From Nipponacmea schrenckii (taxonomy: Eukaryota > Mollusca > Gastropoda > Lottiidae): a stretch of DNA of 64,000 bases. This document shows, one piece after another, positions 48,108-62,500 of this stretch. Position 1 is the stretch's first letter; each line of letters starts with the position of its first letter. Location: positions 25,965,106-26,029,105 of the forward strand of contig JAUJPP010000005.1 in assembly GCA_030562195.1 (NCBI GenBank), in the 5' to 3' direction. The notes beneath the pieces are model-generated. The model saw only the letters and a program-made list of their open reading frames with translations. It had not been told where the DNA came from and made no database searches. The position numbers and the translations under genes were made by a program.

Positions 48108-50968
48108 ATGAACCAATATATTCAGGTGGCTGAGGAGGAAGGTGAGGAACCGATGGAGGTTCCAAGCGAAGACGATGGGACCCTACTCTTGACTACACTA
48201 GCTGCACAATTTCCTGGTTCTTGTGGATTAAAGTATAGGAACCCTGATACTGGCTCCATGAGAGGTATTCGCCTTTCAGACGGACGGCTTTATCCTCCCG
48301 ATGGCACCTGGGCACGTAATGTTTACATAGCCGTCTTCCCTAAAGGTAAGAAAGTGCTGTTTTTAACCAATGTTTACGTTTTGGAAACTGACAGGTCACT
48401 GACCTACTTTCGATTTGACAGTTTGTTAAAATCAACCATCTGTTGCCTTAAAACCTCGATGTTGTAAGAAATATATTGTTAAATGTTGTTTTGTACCCAT
48501 GTAGCTGCTTTTGCTGAATAAAAATTATGGAAATTATGTAGAATTTGTTCCAAATAACCACGTTTCCTTTTGTACCGTATTTGACAGATTCTAAACAAAG
48601 GGGAGATAACTGTTGCAAATTCAACATGAAATCCATGGAACAGTTTTAGGCGTTTACATTTTATTTGGTTATAACTTGATTACTTTAGATACTAGAAAAA
48701 AGACGGAAGAACTTCCTGATGCAAGTTTGTCGTTATTGAATAGAAAGAAAGAGAAGATTAAATGTAGTGATTTGATTGTGTTAGGGTTACCTTGGAAGAG
48801 TACAGAGGATGATTTACGCAAATATTTTGTTCAGTTTGGTGATTTACTAATGGTGCAGGTAAAAGTTTTATTAGATTTTTTCTATGTCTTCCCAGTTTAG
48901 TTTCAAATTAAAGAATTGTGCCATGAATTTCTGAGGGATATAATGGTATTCAGCCTTTTTTTTGACAAACTATTATTCTCTTTATTATTATCGAAATCCA
49001 AAAAGTTATATTCCATTTTCCTTGTTAATACTCCAATACCAATATGTACATGCTTATCTTTACTAATTTTGATTTTATCAACGCGATATAACTAAGTTTA
49101 AGTGCTATCAGATGATGAGATATGGAGTGGTAGGCTACACAGTAAATATTTAAAGAATTTTCTCCCTTTTAAAAACCAAAATATAATAACCTTGTTTTGC
49201 GATTTTCCAGCCGTTGGGGGATCTTAAACGTGCATGATTGGATGTGCGAGATAAGCTCGCAAGCTCATCTAACTCGATGAACCATGACAGATCCTATGAA
49301 TTTGCAAATGCTTTTTTTTTTAAAATAAACTTTATACTGATACATATTTAGTACCGTAGTTTGTAATAATTTTGGCTCAAATATTTTATCATGAAACATG
49401 TCAAAAGTAACTGGTGGTGGTCCAATTGTAATAAAAAAAAATTGATTAAGTTTTTTTTTCTTTTTGGACAGGTTAAAAAAGATATTAAAACAGGACATTC
49501 AAAAGGTTTTGGTTTTGTGAGGTTTGCAGATTATGATGCACAGGTTCAATGTATATCTCAGAGACATATGATAGATGGTAGATGGTGTGATGTTCGAATT
49601 CCGAATTCCAAAGTTGTAAGTACAGACTAATTTTTTCTCTCACATCTTTTACTCTCATTTACCTTGTACCCAGCTCACCCATTTAGCTTTTATACAATGC
49701 CTTAAATTCATTTCTCGATATACATTTGAATCCACCCTCTAGCTATACTCAGCTCTCCATTTAACATTAACAGGTCTTAGTTTAACTTCAACTCAGTCCC
49801 CATTTACCTTTAACTCAGCTCTCAAATAAACATTAACTAAATTATAGAGGTCCTGTCTCTTACAAAATACACATGTGAATAACTTGATTAAGATACAAAG
49901 TGAAGCTGGCTTTTCAACCAATTTAAAATGTAGGTAAAGGTTTGCAAACTTATTTTTTAATAATGATGCCCTAGATCAGTTATAGACAATTTGTATGTCA
50001 AATAAAAAAACAATTAGAAAAGTAAGCACTGCAACATTGATACAAAAATATGAATATAAAAAATAATCAGTAAGATAGGGAGCTGCAATCTGAAGTTAAT
50101 TTCGAAATATTTGAAGAAAATATGATGGACAAACACAACATGTATTTGCTTTAACAAAGTACTGTAAAAGATATTTCTGGTCTCTTTTATTAATAGCAAT
50201 ATTTTGTTTCAGGAAGGGAATCATAATCTGATGAATCGTAAAGTATTTGTTGGAAGATGTACTGATGATATGACTGCCGAAGATTTACGGTCTTATTTTA
50301 GTAAATTTGGTGAGGTAGTAGATGTTTTTATACCAAAGCCATTTAGAGCCTTTGCGTTTGTTACATTTTCTGATTCAGATACTGCTCAAACACTGTGTGG
50401 AGAAGATCATATTATCAAAGGAGCTAGTGTACATATAAGTAGTGCTGCACCTAAAAACAATGAAAAACATTTAGATAGAAGAGTTATGAATCATACTCAT
50501 ATAGGTCTTAGTCCTAGTTACAATCAACCTTCTTGGTCTCATGCTACTCGAGGTGGTAGTCAAGGCATTCCGAGCCAGACTGGTATGGGTGGAAATATGT
50601 CCAATAATCTAGGATTAGGTAATTTAGGATTAGGGGCACTTCAATTAAATCATGCTATGATCGCTGCTGCACAAGCTGTTCTGAGTCAAAGTCAGAGTGG
50701 ATGGGGACCCTTAGGGCTAACAAATCAAGGTGGAGCAAGCTCTACAGAAAATCCAACCACAAACACCTCAACTGCATTCAGCACAGTTACAAATGGTACC
50801 ATGGTTAATAGCCCTGTTGGAAATCACAATGGTACACCAAGCACAGCATCTTCAGCTTTTCTTGGATGGGGTGGTCCACCACCTTCTGTTACAGAAGTCT
50901 CCTCCCATAGTCCAGGTCATGTGAGTGGCTGGGGTGTACAGAGTAAAGCTGGTAGTGGATGGAATTGA
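48108..50968 (+). CDS. TARDBP: TDP-43 (TAR DNA-binding protein)
   Basis: Four coding exons join in phase: 48108-48345, 48689-48858, 49472-49615 and 50213-50968 (435 residues; human 414). N-terminal domain: [47 protein letters not shown]1: [17 protein letters not shown] and [12 protein letters not shown]2: [26 protein letters not shown] and [14 protein letters not shown]. The C-terminal low-complexity domain keeps the helical [18 protein letters not shown] segment that drives self-association in the human protein, and ends [14 protein letters not shown]. It binds UG-rich RNA in nucleus and cytoplasm and controls splicing and RNA stability. The start at 48108 is chosen by alignment to human MSEYIRV; an upstream in-frame ATG exists at 48066. 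Human-style KRK nuclear localisation residues are replaced by RKKTEE and NRKKEKIK. Confidence 0.97.
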
Positions 50969-53900
50969 ATGGTGTGACTGAAATATTTTATACTGATTAC
51001 ATGCTATAGAAATGAAAGCAAAGAGTTGTTCTGTAAATCTTTTAATTTATTGATTGATTGTACCTCTAATACATCTCATATATTACAGTGATATATATGA
51101 TATAACTCAATTATAGATTTGACCCTTTATTAAACAATATAGATTGATATTATCGAAATGCATCTGAGGTTTTGCAAAACAGATAATTATAATTTTTAAA
51201 ATTCTGGTATTTTGGATGTTTGATTATTGGATAAAGGAAACATTATTAATTTACACTTTATATTAAATTATTAAGTTAACTATACTACCATTGTTAAATT
51301 TAAAATCATGTTTTACACAAACTTTTTAAAAGTTTACCTTCTTATTTTGAAGAATTTTTGGAAGAATGTCTGAAGAAAATAAGCTATATAGATAGAGCTT
51401 TAAGTCAGCTTATACTTGGCCAATTATCATTGTATTTCTGACTGTTTTAATGGCATAAATCATCGCAAAATTCATTGTAAATGTGATGCATGCATTTCAA
51501 GTGAAAAGTTATTTATACAAATCGTCAGTACTGAATATTAATAGTCAGTAGGAAAAAGCTTGTTTTTTTTTAGATTTTCTTTTTGATTATTTATTTCTAG
51601 TTCATTTTAGTGTTCGAAATCAATTCACATTGACTCTACTTGAATATTTATTCAAACTCTTTATCAGAGAGAAAATGATCCCTAATTTATTCTCTTGAAG
51701 AACTGAACCAAATTTAAACGTCCTTAGAATATGTCAGAATTTACTGAAATGACAGCATTTCTATAGCCATGTTCTGTTTTGAAAGTCTGTCAGTTTTTCA
51801 AGTAAATAATGAAAAACCCTGTTTTTAATTTCTTTTAAGTTGCTATTTGAAAAAAAATTTTTTATGTTTTTAAATTATTTCCCTTTTATGTCTTCACTTA
51901 TTTATTTAATATTTGTAGATTGTTTTATAGATGATTGTTCTAAAACCACAATGACTTTAATGTGTTATTTATTATGTGGGCCTTAAAGGGACTGTGCAGG
52001 TGATTTACAGCTTAAAGTTTGTTTTTGTAAAATAGTTTTTAGCAAATAAATTTTAGGATATGGTCTCAGAAGAGTAGGACGTAAAAACTCCATTCATTTC
52101 ATTTAGGATATGGTCTTTGACTGCTCTGTTTACACAGTTTTGAATTTCAAACATGCGTTGAAGTATTGTAATTTCATCAACATGTGTAAAGAGTCTCATC
52201 CAATATACTATGGGAAATAAATAAATTCAATTTTGTACATTATTTGTTGATCTGACATTACTATCCTGCACAGCCACTTTAATCACAAAGTGAATATTAA
52301 GGCATCAAGATGGGTCCCTGTATTTTCATTTGTTTATATGTAGTCTATCCTTAATATTTATATCAATAGAAAGTGAAATGATATTTTTTTTGGAAAACAT
52401 ACCTGTTTATTTTGTAACTTGAAACTTGAAGTGAGATTGAACAATGCGAGGACCCATCAGGAAGTTTGTATTCAGAACTAATGTAAAATTCTAGTTGTCA
52501 GTATTGAATTTTTAAATCTGGCAAGTCACTATGTCTTTTTATTTGTTGATCTTTTAAAGTGTTCTCCTGTTTGGCAAATTCAGTGTTAAATAATTCTCTG
52601 TGTCATTTATTTTCAAATTGACACTATAGTAACTAATTGGGCAGACTTCTTTTAAAAATGATTTTGCCAATTTGTTTTGTTTTCATCCCTGATTATTGTG
52701 ATAAATGATCAAGCTATAACAGTGCTTTGTTATTGTATGAAAATGTGCTATATATATTAAAAGGGCAGCAATAATAGATGATACTTTTTAGTAAGTGTGG
52801 AAGAATCGGTGCTCCATTAGCATGTGCGAAACTGTGAATGGTTACATCTGAAAATGGTGTTGCTTAACCCTAGATCAATTTATGTTACATTGAATTACTT
52901 TGAGCCTATTTTAGACTTGTTAATATCGAACCAAAAAGAAAGAAAATTGAGAGCCCTTTAGAAATTAGAAAATTATCAATTTGCTTGTTATATGGATTGA
53001 ATCTAAAAAAATTGTTAAACTTTTAGAAATGTTAAATATTAAAATGTATATTATTATTATTATTATTCTATTATTATGGAGTTAATGAAATTGTGTGGTT
53101 TGACAATGAATTGTTTGGTTATTTTAAAAACATGAGTGATGTGTGTTTTCATTTGTATGATTTATTTTTATGTGGTGTGTGGAGCACCTTGAAATTTTTA
53201 TTCAAAGATATATTTTACATATTGAAACAAATCTAAATGGAAGCACATGGTGTGCATAATAATAGTTTGTGAATGACAATGAACGTTTTACTCACTCTGG
53301 AATGAATTTCTATCTATTTGAAATGATGTTATTAATTTCATTGTTTGTATGATGGTTGATAAATGATGAAAATTACTACATGTGATGGAATGATTGTCTT
53401 TGGGTTGAAAGATTACCACACAATATTTTGATTGACCAGGGCAAACCATCTTCGCTCATTCTGGCTCAATGTTATAGAAATTGACAGAGTATTTTTCATG
53501 AAAATAAGAAATGTTTTGAAGTCCTGGTAGATTTTATTAGATGTGTAAGTGTGAAAAATTAGATTGTGACAATTTTATTAATTTATATTTCTAGTAGTAT
53601 GCATGAATTTTCATAACATGGAGTGAAGCCCTTTTATATAGTTTGAGATTAGGATGCATCAAGAGGAATATTTGACAATTTTTGATCTTTATACTGAGAG
53701 AATCAGTATATAGCTGCCTAGCTTATTTCCTTGTTTTGAAATTTGGAAATCACAGATATCAGAAGGGAAATCAGAATGCTTGAATAAAAAGCTCAAATCG
53801 TTTTGTGGATTCCTCTATAATATACATATAAATTTGTGACAAGGAAAGTTTAAAAACATCTCCTAGTTTTATCTTAACTAGACTTCCTGTTGTGGTTATA

Positions 53901-56900
53901 ATGTTTTTAAAATTGAATATTGTAGTTGATACAAACATTTATTAATTATAAAGAAAACAAAGGCTTCATAAAGTGCTTCACTTCAGATCATTATTTATCT
54001 ATATAAATATTATATTGTATAAAATATTATTCAGTGTGTACAGTGTTATTTATTGTATAAATTAACTGTTATGGTACATCAGTTTACACTTTGGATTCAT
54101 ATTTCATTCTTAAATTTGTTCCAAGCACGTACCATACCAATCAGTTTTACTTCATCATAAGAGATATAAATTGTTGAACTGATAATGACAAATGTCAATT
54201 TTTTTATATTTATTTAAAGAACCTTTTCAATTATATATACCCGTACTTGTATTCATACTGTTTGATTATTTTCACATTGTTTTGGTCAAATATTATTGAT
54301 TCTTTTTCTGTTTTTGCAATTCTACAGATTGCCATTCAGAGTGTTAAGTTCAGAACTTACCCAAACACCACAAATTAAGAGGAAATCTGAATCCAAAGTG
54401 AAATGAGTGATAATGATATTGTTATTTGTGGGATACAGTACTGGTAGTAAATTTATTGTTTTTATATTTATCAAGAAAAAAAATATTACAGTTTGTATTA
54501 AGTCTGAATTCAAAATTTACTAGTATGAAAATCTAATAAATTGTCTGCGAAAGCAGTTGTCTAAATTCCCGTTTGGCGTATATTAGAATTTAGCCAATTA
54601 TTTCAGAATAAGAAAAAACATCAAGTTTTCAGATTTGGTACAGCTACATGTAAAATTTAACTGCTGAAAATTTGTTTTTTAACAGAAATTTATAAATATA
54701 GTTTGATGGTTTATGTTATAATATAATGATGATATTGAATGGGATGTAGAGATAGGGGTTTTATAATAATTTGTCCTCACTTTGAGATATTTAGAAATGT
54801 CTATTGGACTGAGTAAATTCTCTTCTAGAAAATTTGATTCGACAAAAAAAAGACATGTATAGCAAGACCAATTTGTTCAAAATCAGCTTATGTATAAAAA
54901 GGAGTTGCAGATTTAGATTATAGGATGTTTTTCTTCTTATAATATTATAAACAATACCATTGGAACTCAGCACACATTCTGAGACATTCTGAGATAATAT
55001 GTATAACTGAGATATCTAAATCATATATAACAGAGGTTTCTCAAATATACCTTGTGGTATTGCCTATTTAAGGCAATATATTGCTGTAATGACCTATTGT
55101 AAAACTCTTAATCTATATTGAATGTTGTGATAGATAGAGTGGGATATTTTAATTTTCTATTTAATCATGCAATTTTAAAATTTACTGAATCCACATATAA
55201 TACCTCTTCAATCGTTTTTATTTCAAATAAATACTTCACTTTATTTTATTTAAGATTATTTATTATGGAGTGTGCTTTGAAAGATGACCTTTGAATGACC
55301 CAAATTTGATAACAAAAAATAATGGTACTTGTCACTATTTTCAAGTGAGAATGCATGAGTGACAATGAGTGTTAAGATAATTTAAAGTGATACTGCATCT
55401 TAGAAAGGGCGTAAAATTTAAGTTCTTAAGAATGGTGAATATGAGTATATTTTCACCAGTGAAGTAACCTGGTCTCATAATGTAACAGGATCCCAAGCAA
55501 ATCTGGAAAACTAAGTGATTATTGAATAACCTTAATCAATTTATTAAGCATTTTTCGATAATCAACTGCATTTTATTGAATATGGTAAGTTTTAAGGATT
55601 TATTGGATTATATAAGGATTCTGTATTTATGGCAGTAGGTATATTTACTGATGAATAGAGCCCTTGTTGGCCAAGTTTAACATTTTTAAATTTTGTGTTA
55701 ATTCTAAGAGGCAGTATTCCTTTAACATAATTGTTTCATATGATTTTTGTACAAAAAAAAGAAAAAATATTTGATGTGTTTGATGGATTTAGTAATTAAT
55801 ACTATTAAACTGATATCTATTTAAGGTGCCATTTTACAAAAAAATATCATTCATTTCATGGTTTGCAAGTTATTGGTTATAATACTGATTGAAAACTGAA
55901 CAATCTCATTATAATTACTATAAATATAATACAGTACAACTTCTATATTATACTAGTATTGTAAGGACAGAAATCATCTTTACATGTCAATTGATTTAGA
56001 TATACCAAATATTTTAATAATATTAAAATTGAAAATAATATAAAAATTGTTTAGGGGTTGTTCAGTTATAAAGTTTGTGTGTTTCTTTTTTTATATAATT
56101 TATTGTTTTGTTTAGAATTTTGCCTTCTTTAATCCTGTAGTTTGTCTTCCTGCAGTCAGGCTGCCAGATTTCTGTCATATGGGTTACTAATATATATAAC
56201 CAAAAAGTTTGTTGTTTTTGTTTGGGATGTATAAAACTATAAGTTTAGAAGTAATTATGCTATATTTCAAATTAGCCAATTCTTAAGTTACCACATTAAT
56301 GTTCCCCAAACATAATGGCTTAATAAGTCAGAAGTCATAACTGCTAAACTGCTCAATACCTTTTAATCAGACTTTTAATTCAAAAAAGTTGAATTTGGTA
56401 ACTGAGCTGGTATAAGGGAGGCAAATTGTATAATTAAAGTTTCTATTCTTTTAATTTCGCACTTTCTTTTACACCCAGTAAATAGATTCACAATCTCAGA
56501 AGGTTACATGCACAGAATACAGTGCTTAGTTTGTTAACTGACACAAAACACATTTACAATACTGTATTGACAAGATCTATGGGAGAATTCATCCTTTTGA
56601 TTTATCCACTGTTTTAATTTTATTACCTATTTGCTATTGTGATGGTGTAAAGCCTTCAAGGTAGGGATTGCTTGTTACAAATTAGTAAAGAAAACATTAC
56701 TTCTTTTTCATTTCAAAATAGAAAAGCAGAACCACTTTTTGTTTGGGGTTGTCAGTAAATAATTACAAGAATCACATGTAATACCTCTTATTTCATGTTG
56801 CTACTAGACCTGACATACAAGCAATCAACTATGTACTTCAACTCCATAATTATAGAAAAATGTAGAATATGTTGACTGCTTTCTAAGATAATTTTACCAT

Positions 56901-59576
56901 AGATCTGTTAAATATATATTATGTTGTCTGCACACCTTGTGTTAGTTGATTATGGTCTTTTTTTATCATGATCAAACTCACATTAATGTTAAGTATGATT
57001 CTCAGGAATGTTGATAAGGGATTTTATATTTGATAAAGAATATGTGTGTTACAATTCAGTTTGGTTTCTATGGTAAATGAATGATCAGACCTATTCATTA
57101 ATGACTTCTTACACATTGGTGATACTATCTGCAATACTTTTTATAAGCATTACATGTACTTATATATTGGCTTGTCATTGTTATAACATATTCATCACAT
57201 CTTCTAGCTATTGATGTAAATTTTCTAACAAAAATTAAAGATGTCATTGTGAGTTTGGGTGATATTATCACTGTATGTGAGTCAATATGTTTGCTACTAT
57301 TCTGGTGTTCTGTGTGTAGAATTTTCTGACATACCTGGCAGCAGTTATACCTACTTAACCTAATAAATTTCGCTTTACATTTCGGTTGTTTTTATAAATT
57401 GGTCTTGAACCTAAGATGTATTTGAAATAACAGATTCATAACAGGTTTTATCGGGAAATAAGTCAAAACCATACGTGGATGTTCCTTATTAGTCCACATA
57501 AGCATACGTAGTGTCACCATGCTGTGGAGAAAAAACTGTTGTACCATATAAAAGAAGGAAATTGCGCTCTTTTATAGTGGACTATATCATAACCAATACC
57601 AACCGTAGAGTGGTATAGTAACTGATGCCAATCTACACAAAGGTCAAGATATTACGAGCTCCGTATACATTCACCAAGATAGAGACTGTATAGTTATCAT
57701 GGAATACAGCATCTTGATTGGATTGTACTCAGAGCGCTCGACAGACGGAATGTCCATTACTAGTAGGCGAATTGTACTGGTTTATTCTCTACCGTACTAT
57801 AAAAAAATCACTATATTTGCAAATCTCATGATACAGAAATACTGGCCATTGTAGTCTGGATATAAGACAAAGTTCGAAATAACCTGAATCTTACGAACAA
57901 AACCTAAATCTGATTTTTCTTTTCTTTTGGTCAGACTGATTCCCCACTAAATTAAAAAAAGTAGAAGAATATCGCTCGGCTGTAATTCCATCTAGCTCCT
58001 TAGGTACATGAGAGACTTATTTAGATTTTCAAGCCCAATTAGATTTACCGTTCTTGTTTGTAATTCAAGATATTTGGACCATTTTAATGCTATCGGAAAA
58101 ATCATTCAATCATAGGACCTTGAGAATATATAGAATTATATCACAAATTCTCATAACAGGGGAAAACGATTAAAAATATATTCTATTGACCTTATTTGAA
58201 GTTAAGAATAAAATACATAGATTGATTTATTAAGACTTTGGATAAATAATAAAAGGACGAAGAAAAATGCGGGACAATAGAATAATTTTAAACACAAATT
58301 CATACTACACAGACATGTAATGACATGGGTTATAATGTTTTTTTGTTGGTGTACATATTTTGGCCCAGTACCACATATTGATATTTGGATCAGATCTTAC
58401 TGTTGTCAATGATGTAGACTAGTTTACAATCCATATTGATCGGGTCACGCTATTGCTTTATTGTTGAGATCCATGATGGGCTCCAATATTACAATTTCCG
58501 ATCAGTAACCGATGAAAGCTTGATCTTGGCACTGTTTCGTTCTGCATCATTTAATAATGCCGAGTTGGAAAATTTGGAGATGATAGTGTACGGCTAGCGT
58601 ATATCAAGGAGTAAACCTCCTTGGTTGGCTAGAATTTGAGCGTAACCTGAACACTCTGTCTGGCATTGAGGATGATTTAATTGTTGTTTATGGACAAATT
58701 CAATTAATGGAAACAAGCATCATTTACAATATTGATAGAATAATTCATTAGAAAGTTTATATCTAAGCATTAATTAAAAATTTTATGCAAATTAAAATGA
58801 GATAACAACAAAAATATTATGCCCAAACAGCTTAAATTTTGTGACAGCTTTAACCTTTTAAAAAATATATCTTAGTAATTTAAGGGTAACCGGCATGCAT
58901 TAGACCTAACAAAATTGTTCGATGTTAAGTTTTGCATCATTGCTACAATTCGAAAAAAAATCAATATACTCTTTGCTCGATGGGATATTTGGGGATGGAT
59001 TGCACACCTGAAAAACCACTAATTTCAGAATGTTTTTGACTTTACTCAGACTGTCCATTGAAGTACCAAGTTTGCAAAAATTAGGAGACTTCATCATGAT
59101 ACAGTGGTAAACCTAGTTCAATCGTAAGTTAAGAGCAATAACTAGAGAACTTTAGTCTTTACATCTTATTAATATCAAGCTAGAACGAACTTAATATTAT
59201 ACCTTGACTGCAATAGCCACCTTTCTTTTATGATATTATCACAGACACGGTATAAGGCATTGACATTGTGGAATGGAGATCTATTCGTTGTCACGTTCAT
59301 AATGTAATGAAGACGGACGGAGAGGTGCAGACAATATACTTCCACATAACTGTATGGAAATATAAAAATGTTTAAACTATAATTTTATAAGCTATGAATA
59401 TCCTATTTTACAAAACGAAAACGAAACACCAAGTCTTATAATTGCTCCAGATGTGGAAAACAAAACCCCTGTATTCCAAGCCTTCAGTAAGAGAAAAGTA
59501 GTATGAGATAAAAATATAAAATCCACGATAATTCAAAAAAAATTGTATATAAGTTAGATGATTGACCAGAAACAAA
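50969..59576. other. TARDBP 3' UTR/flank and long gene-free AT-rich region
   Basis: About 8.6 kb with no convincing coding exon on either strand. The first part is likely a long TARDBP 3' UTR with many AATAAA-type sites. A GT-rich patch at 53130-53190 (GATGTGTGTTTTC, GTGGTGTGTGG) could bind TDP-43. A (ATT)n run lies at ~53050. One SINE-tail insertion is at 52067. From ~57.4 kb the base composition becomes more even, but I recognise nothing there. The region up to 59576 probably includes the 3' UTR of the minus-strand Ig gene. Confidence 0.5.
52067..52101 (+). repeat. SINE-tail micro-insertion, 35 bp
   Basis: CAGAAGAGTAGGACGTAAAA followed by ACTCCATTCATTTCA, flanked by perfect 15-bp copies of TTTAGGATATGGTCT (52052-52066 and 52102-52116). 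It lies in the putative TARDBP 3' UTR. Confidence 0.92.
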
Positions 59577-62500
59577 CTAAGTTTCTGGTTGTGAAGATGA
59601 AGACAATTTTATTTGTTTCTGTCCGTCCTCCTTTTCTGTTATCTCTAACTTAACCTCGGTCGTTTCTGTTGTTGGTCTTTCGGGTTCGTCTACTACCGTA
59701 GGCGTTGAATTGTCAAATACTGACGAATCGTCTAATTTCTGGGATTCGGTAGATTGGGTTGTTTCATCAATAAATTTTAAATGATCATCAACTGGAGCCG
59801 AATCGACTGGTTCAGTTACCACTTTATCTGATGTTGACATCACCGAGCTCAACATACTGAAAATATACATACACATAAGTTCGATTTGATTTGGAAAGGT
59901 TATGGGCGCCTTTGTTAATATATTGCACATAATGTGCTTTTAATAAAACGTATAAATTAATAGGATTAATAGGATAAAAGGGATCAGAGAATTAACTCTG
60001 TTAGAGTGGCCTGATGCACAATTAGCCTTTAAGCTAGCATTTTGATTTAATATTTAAATAATATGTACCTTTCTTGTGGGTTAGAAGATTCGGGATCTGT
60101 TACATCGTCATTCAGTTCAGATGCCTGTTTATCATTTTCGGCTTTTTTATCCTTTGGTGGATCATCGAGGTCAATTGTAGTGAATCCGGCATCACTTGGT
60201 CCTGGAGAAGGAAGATCTCCATTATCTTCTGATTTAGCTACTTGTGAAAGTACAACTGGCGCATCTTTAGAACTCTGTGTCTTCTTCTTGGTGCTTGTTC
60301 TCCTATTCTTTCGTTTTAAGCACATTGGTATTACAAGAATCAAAATTAGTGCATACAGCAATAGTAAAGCGATGGAAAGCGACACTACAAATGCAACCAA
60401 ACCACTTCGTCCGAATTCAGTATTTGGTACTTTTGAATTTCCTCTTTCCATTCGCATTGTGGTTTCTTGGCCAGTTTGTTCAGGTGCTGGAGGGTTTTCT
60501 ATTGTGGTTTTTCTAGTGGTGGTTTGTTGTGTCGTTTTTTGAGGCGTGACTTCTTGTGTTGTGGTTTTTTGTATTGTTGTTCTTTTCGTTGTCGACATCG
60601 TTGATTGGAAGATTAATGGACTTGTAGATTCAGGTTCTGTTTCTGGCTGTGGCTCTGGTGATGTAGCATCCATTAGCTGTTCTACTTGGTCTGTGGTTGT
60701 TATGCCATCGTCGTCGTCGCCAGCTTCGCCGGACCCAGGTTCTACAAGTAACAATTATTCAAATTTAGCAATTGATGACGAATGTTTGATTAAATAATAT
60801 AGTCCAGGTTGGCTATGAGAGGGTATGTGATATGTGTCACAAGTCATGACAGTATCTATATCTGTTTGATCTTTCAAATTTGCTCCATAGAATCCATGAA
60901 ATCCATAGTTTCTATTCTAGTTTGATAACTCTTCTAATTCTTTGCATTCTTACTTAATAAAATTCAATTAAATACAGTAATGCCTTTCATGTATTTACAT
61001 ACCACAGTTTGAATCCCCAAAACAACGTGTGTAACAAAGGCTCTAACACTGAAATCCGTCCTCCACTAAACGCAGAGATGGTATTTGGTATGCGTGTCTT
61101 TTAAATAACGTAGATCTACTTAGGTTTATCACCTCTTTCAAATTTCTCATAATACTCCCTCAATAGCTGAAATGTGGTTTTACGTCCTACTCTTTTACAC
61201 CATACTGGGCCAATGAAAACGGGCAACGTCATGCAGGTTGCAGAAAGGAATTTTTTGTCAGGACAGTGGCATTTGCCTACTTTTGGGGTGGATCTTTAAC
61301 GTGCATTATAGACGAGGCTTTGGTTTATTTTCCATCCGAACGACTTGACGCTTTTTCCATGTCAGCTCCTTCGACCCGCATCACTTAAATCGGGGTTGAA
61401 AAACCTTGCCTGGCTTGACCCCTGGACAATCAGGTTAGCAAACTCACTGAGCCACCACGATTCTCCTCAATAGATGAGAGTTTGAGAGAAAACTTATTAC
61501 ATTTCCAGGTAACTGTGTAATTGAAATGTTCTTATATCTGGAATGAGCTTAGCATGTAATTGAAGAAGGTCTAGCCATTTCCCGTAGTTTGTGCATTTAT
61601 CATCATCAATTACCTTTAACTTCACGTTTAGGCCTACGATTTACAATGTATGGATTATAGACTACCACATCTCCTCTTCTCGGACCAATATCCTCTTCAA
61701 CATTTTGTCTTGCTGGAGTCGGACCTACAAAAAAAATTGAGTTAATCATAGTGTGCATTATGGTTAGAGTAGTTAATTAGTACCAATCCGAAGTCGAATT
61801 GAAGACAGAGATGTTGGGTGCAAAATCATATCTTATCGCCACAATGGGCTTGTGAATGAGATGATTGCTAAAGTTTGTGTCAGGATTTCACAACATCTTT
61901 GGGTATTTTAAGTCAAAATATAAACAAAACATAGGTTCTTTCCACGTAAAATATTTTTCATTCGGTCCTTATGATTATAACACTAGAATATTGTCACTCA
62001 CCATCATAAGTTAACGTAAATGTCTTTTGTTTTATTTCCCCATTTGTTTCCAGTGTACAGATATAATTCCCTTCGTCTGTAGGTAAAGACTGTAAAATGA
62101 CCAGTCGTGAAAATCTACCTCTACCATAACTAACAGAAAATATCCTGGAATGGGAAAGTTTATGAAAAGTGCTTTTGTAGAGATCTATTTTCTTTCATTC
62201 CCATAAATGGCCATGTTCATTTCCACAATATCATAGATATTGAGATGAGCATCGGGGACACCTCTTTTGCAACAGAGAACATCATAAAATACAAAAACAA
62301 ATTATTTGAATGAAGAAAGATACCTTGCCAGGCAAGGTTATATACGCCTATAATGGCAGCATTGAATTTGAATAATAAATTGGGCAATAACTCCAAAACT
62401 AGAAAATAGCAACTTCTATTGTACCAACAATACAATTTTGACACGATTTTATTAAAGTCAAGGGCCATCACTCAAAAACTGTTAATGGAAAATCGTAAAA

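Noticed and set aside
58906..59097. 63-residue minus-strand frame
   Set aside because: No splice context that joins it to the Ig gene and no recognisable domain; probably chance in AT-rich DNA.
60063..60542. 159-residue plus-strand frame rich in serine and valine
   Set aside because: It is the antisense shadow of the Ig-gene stalk and transmembrane exon, which has matching splice phases and a clear membrane helix.
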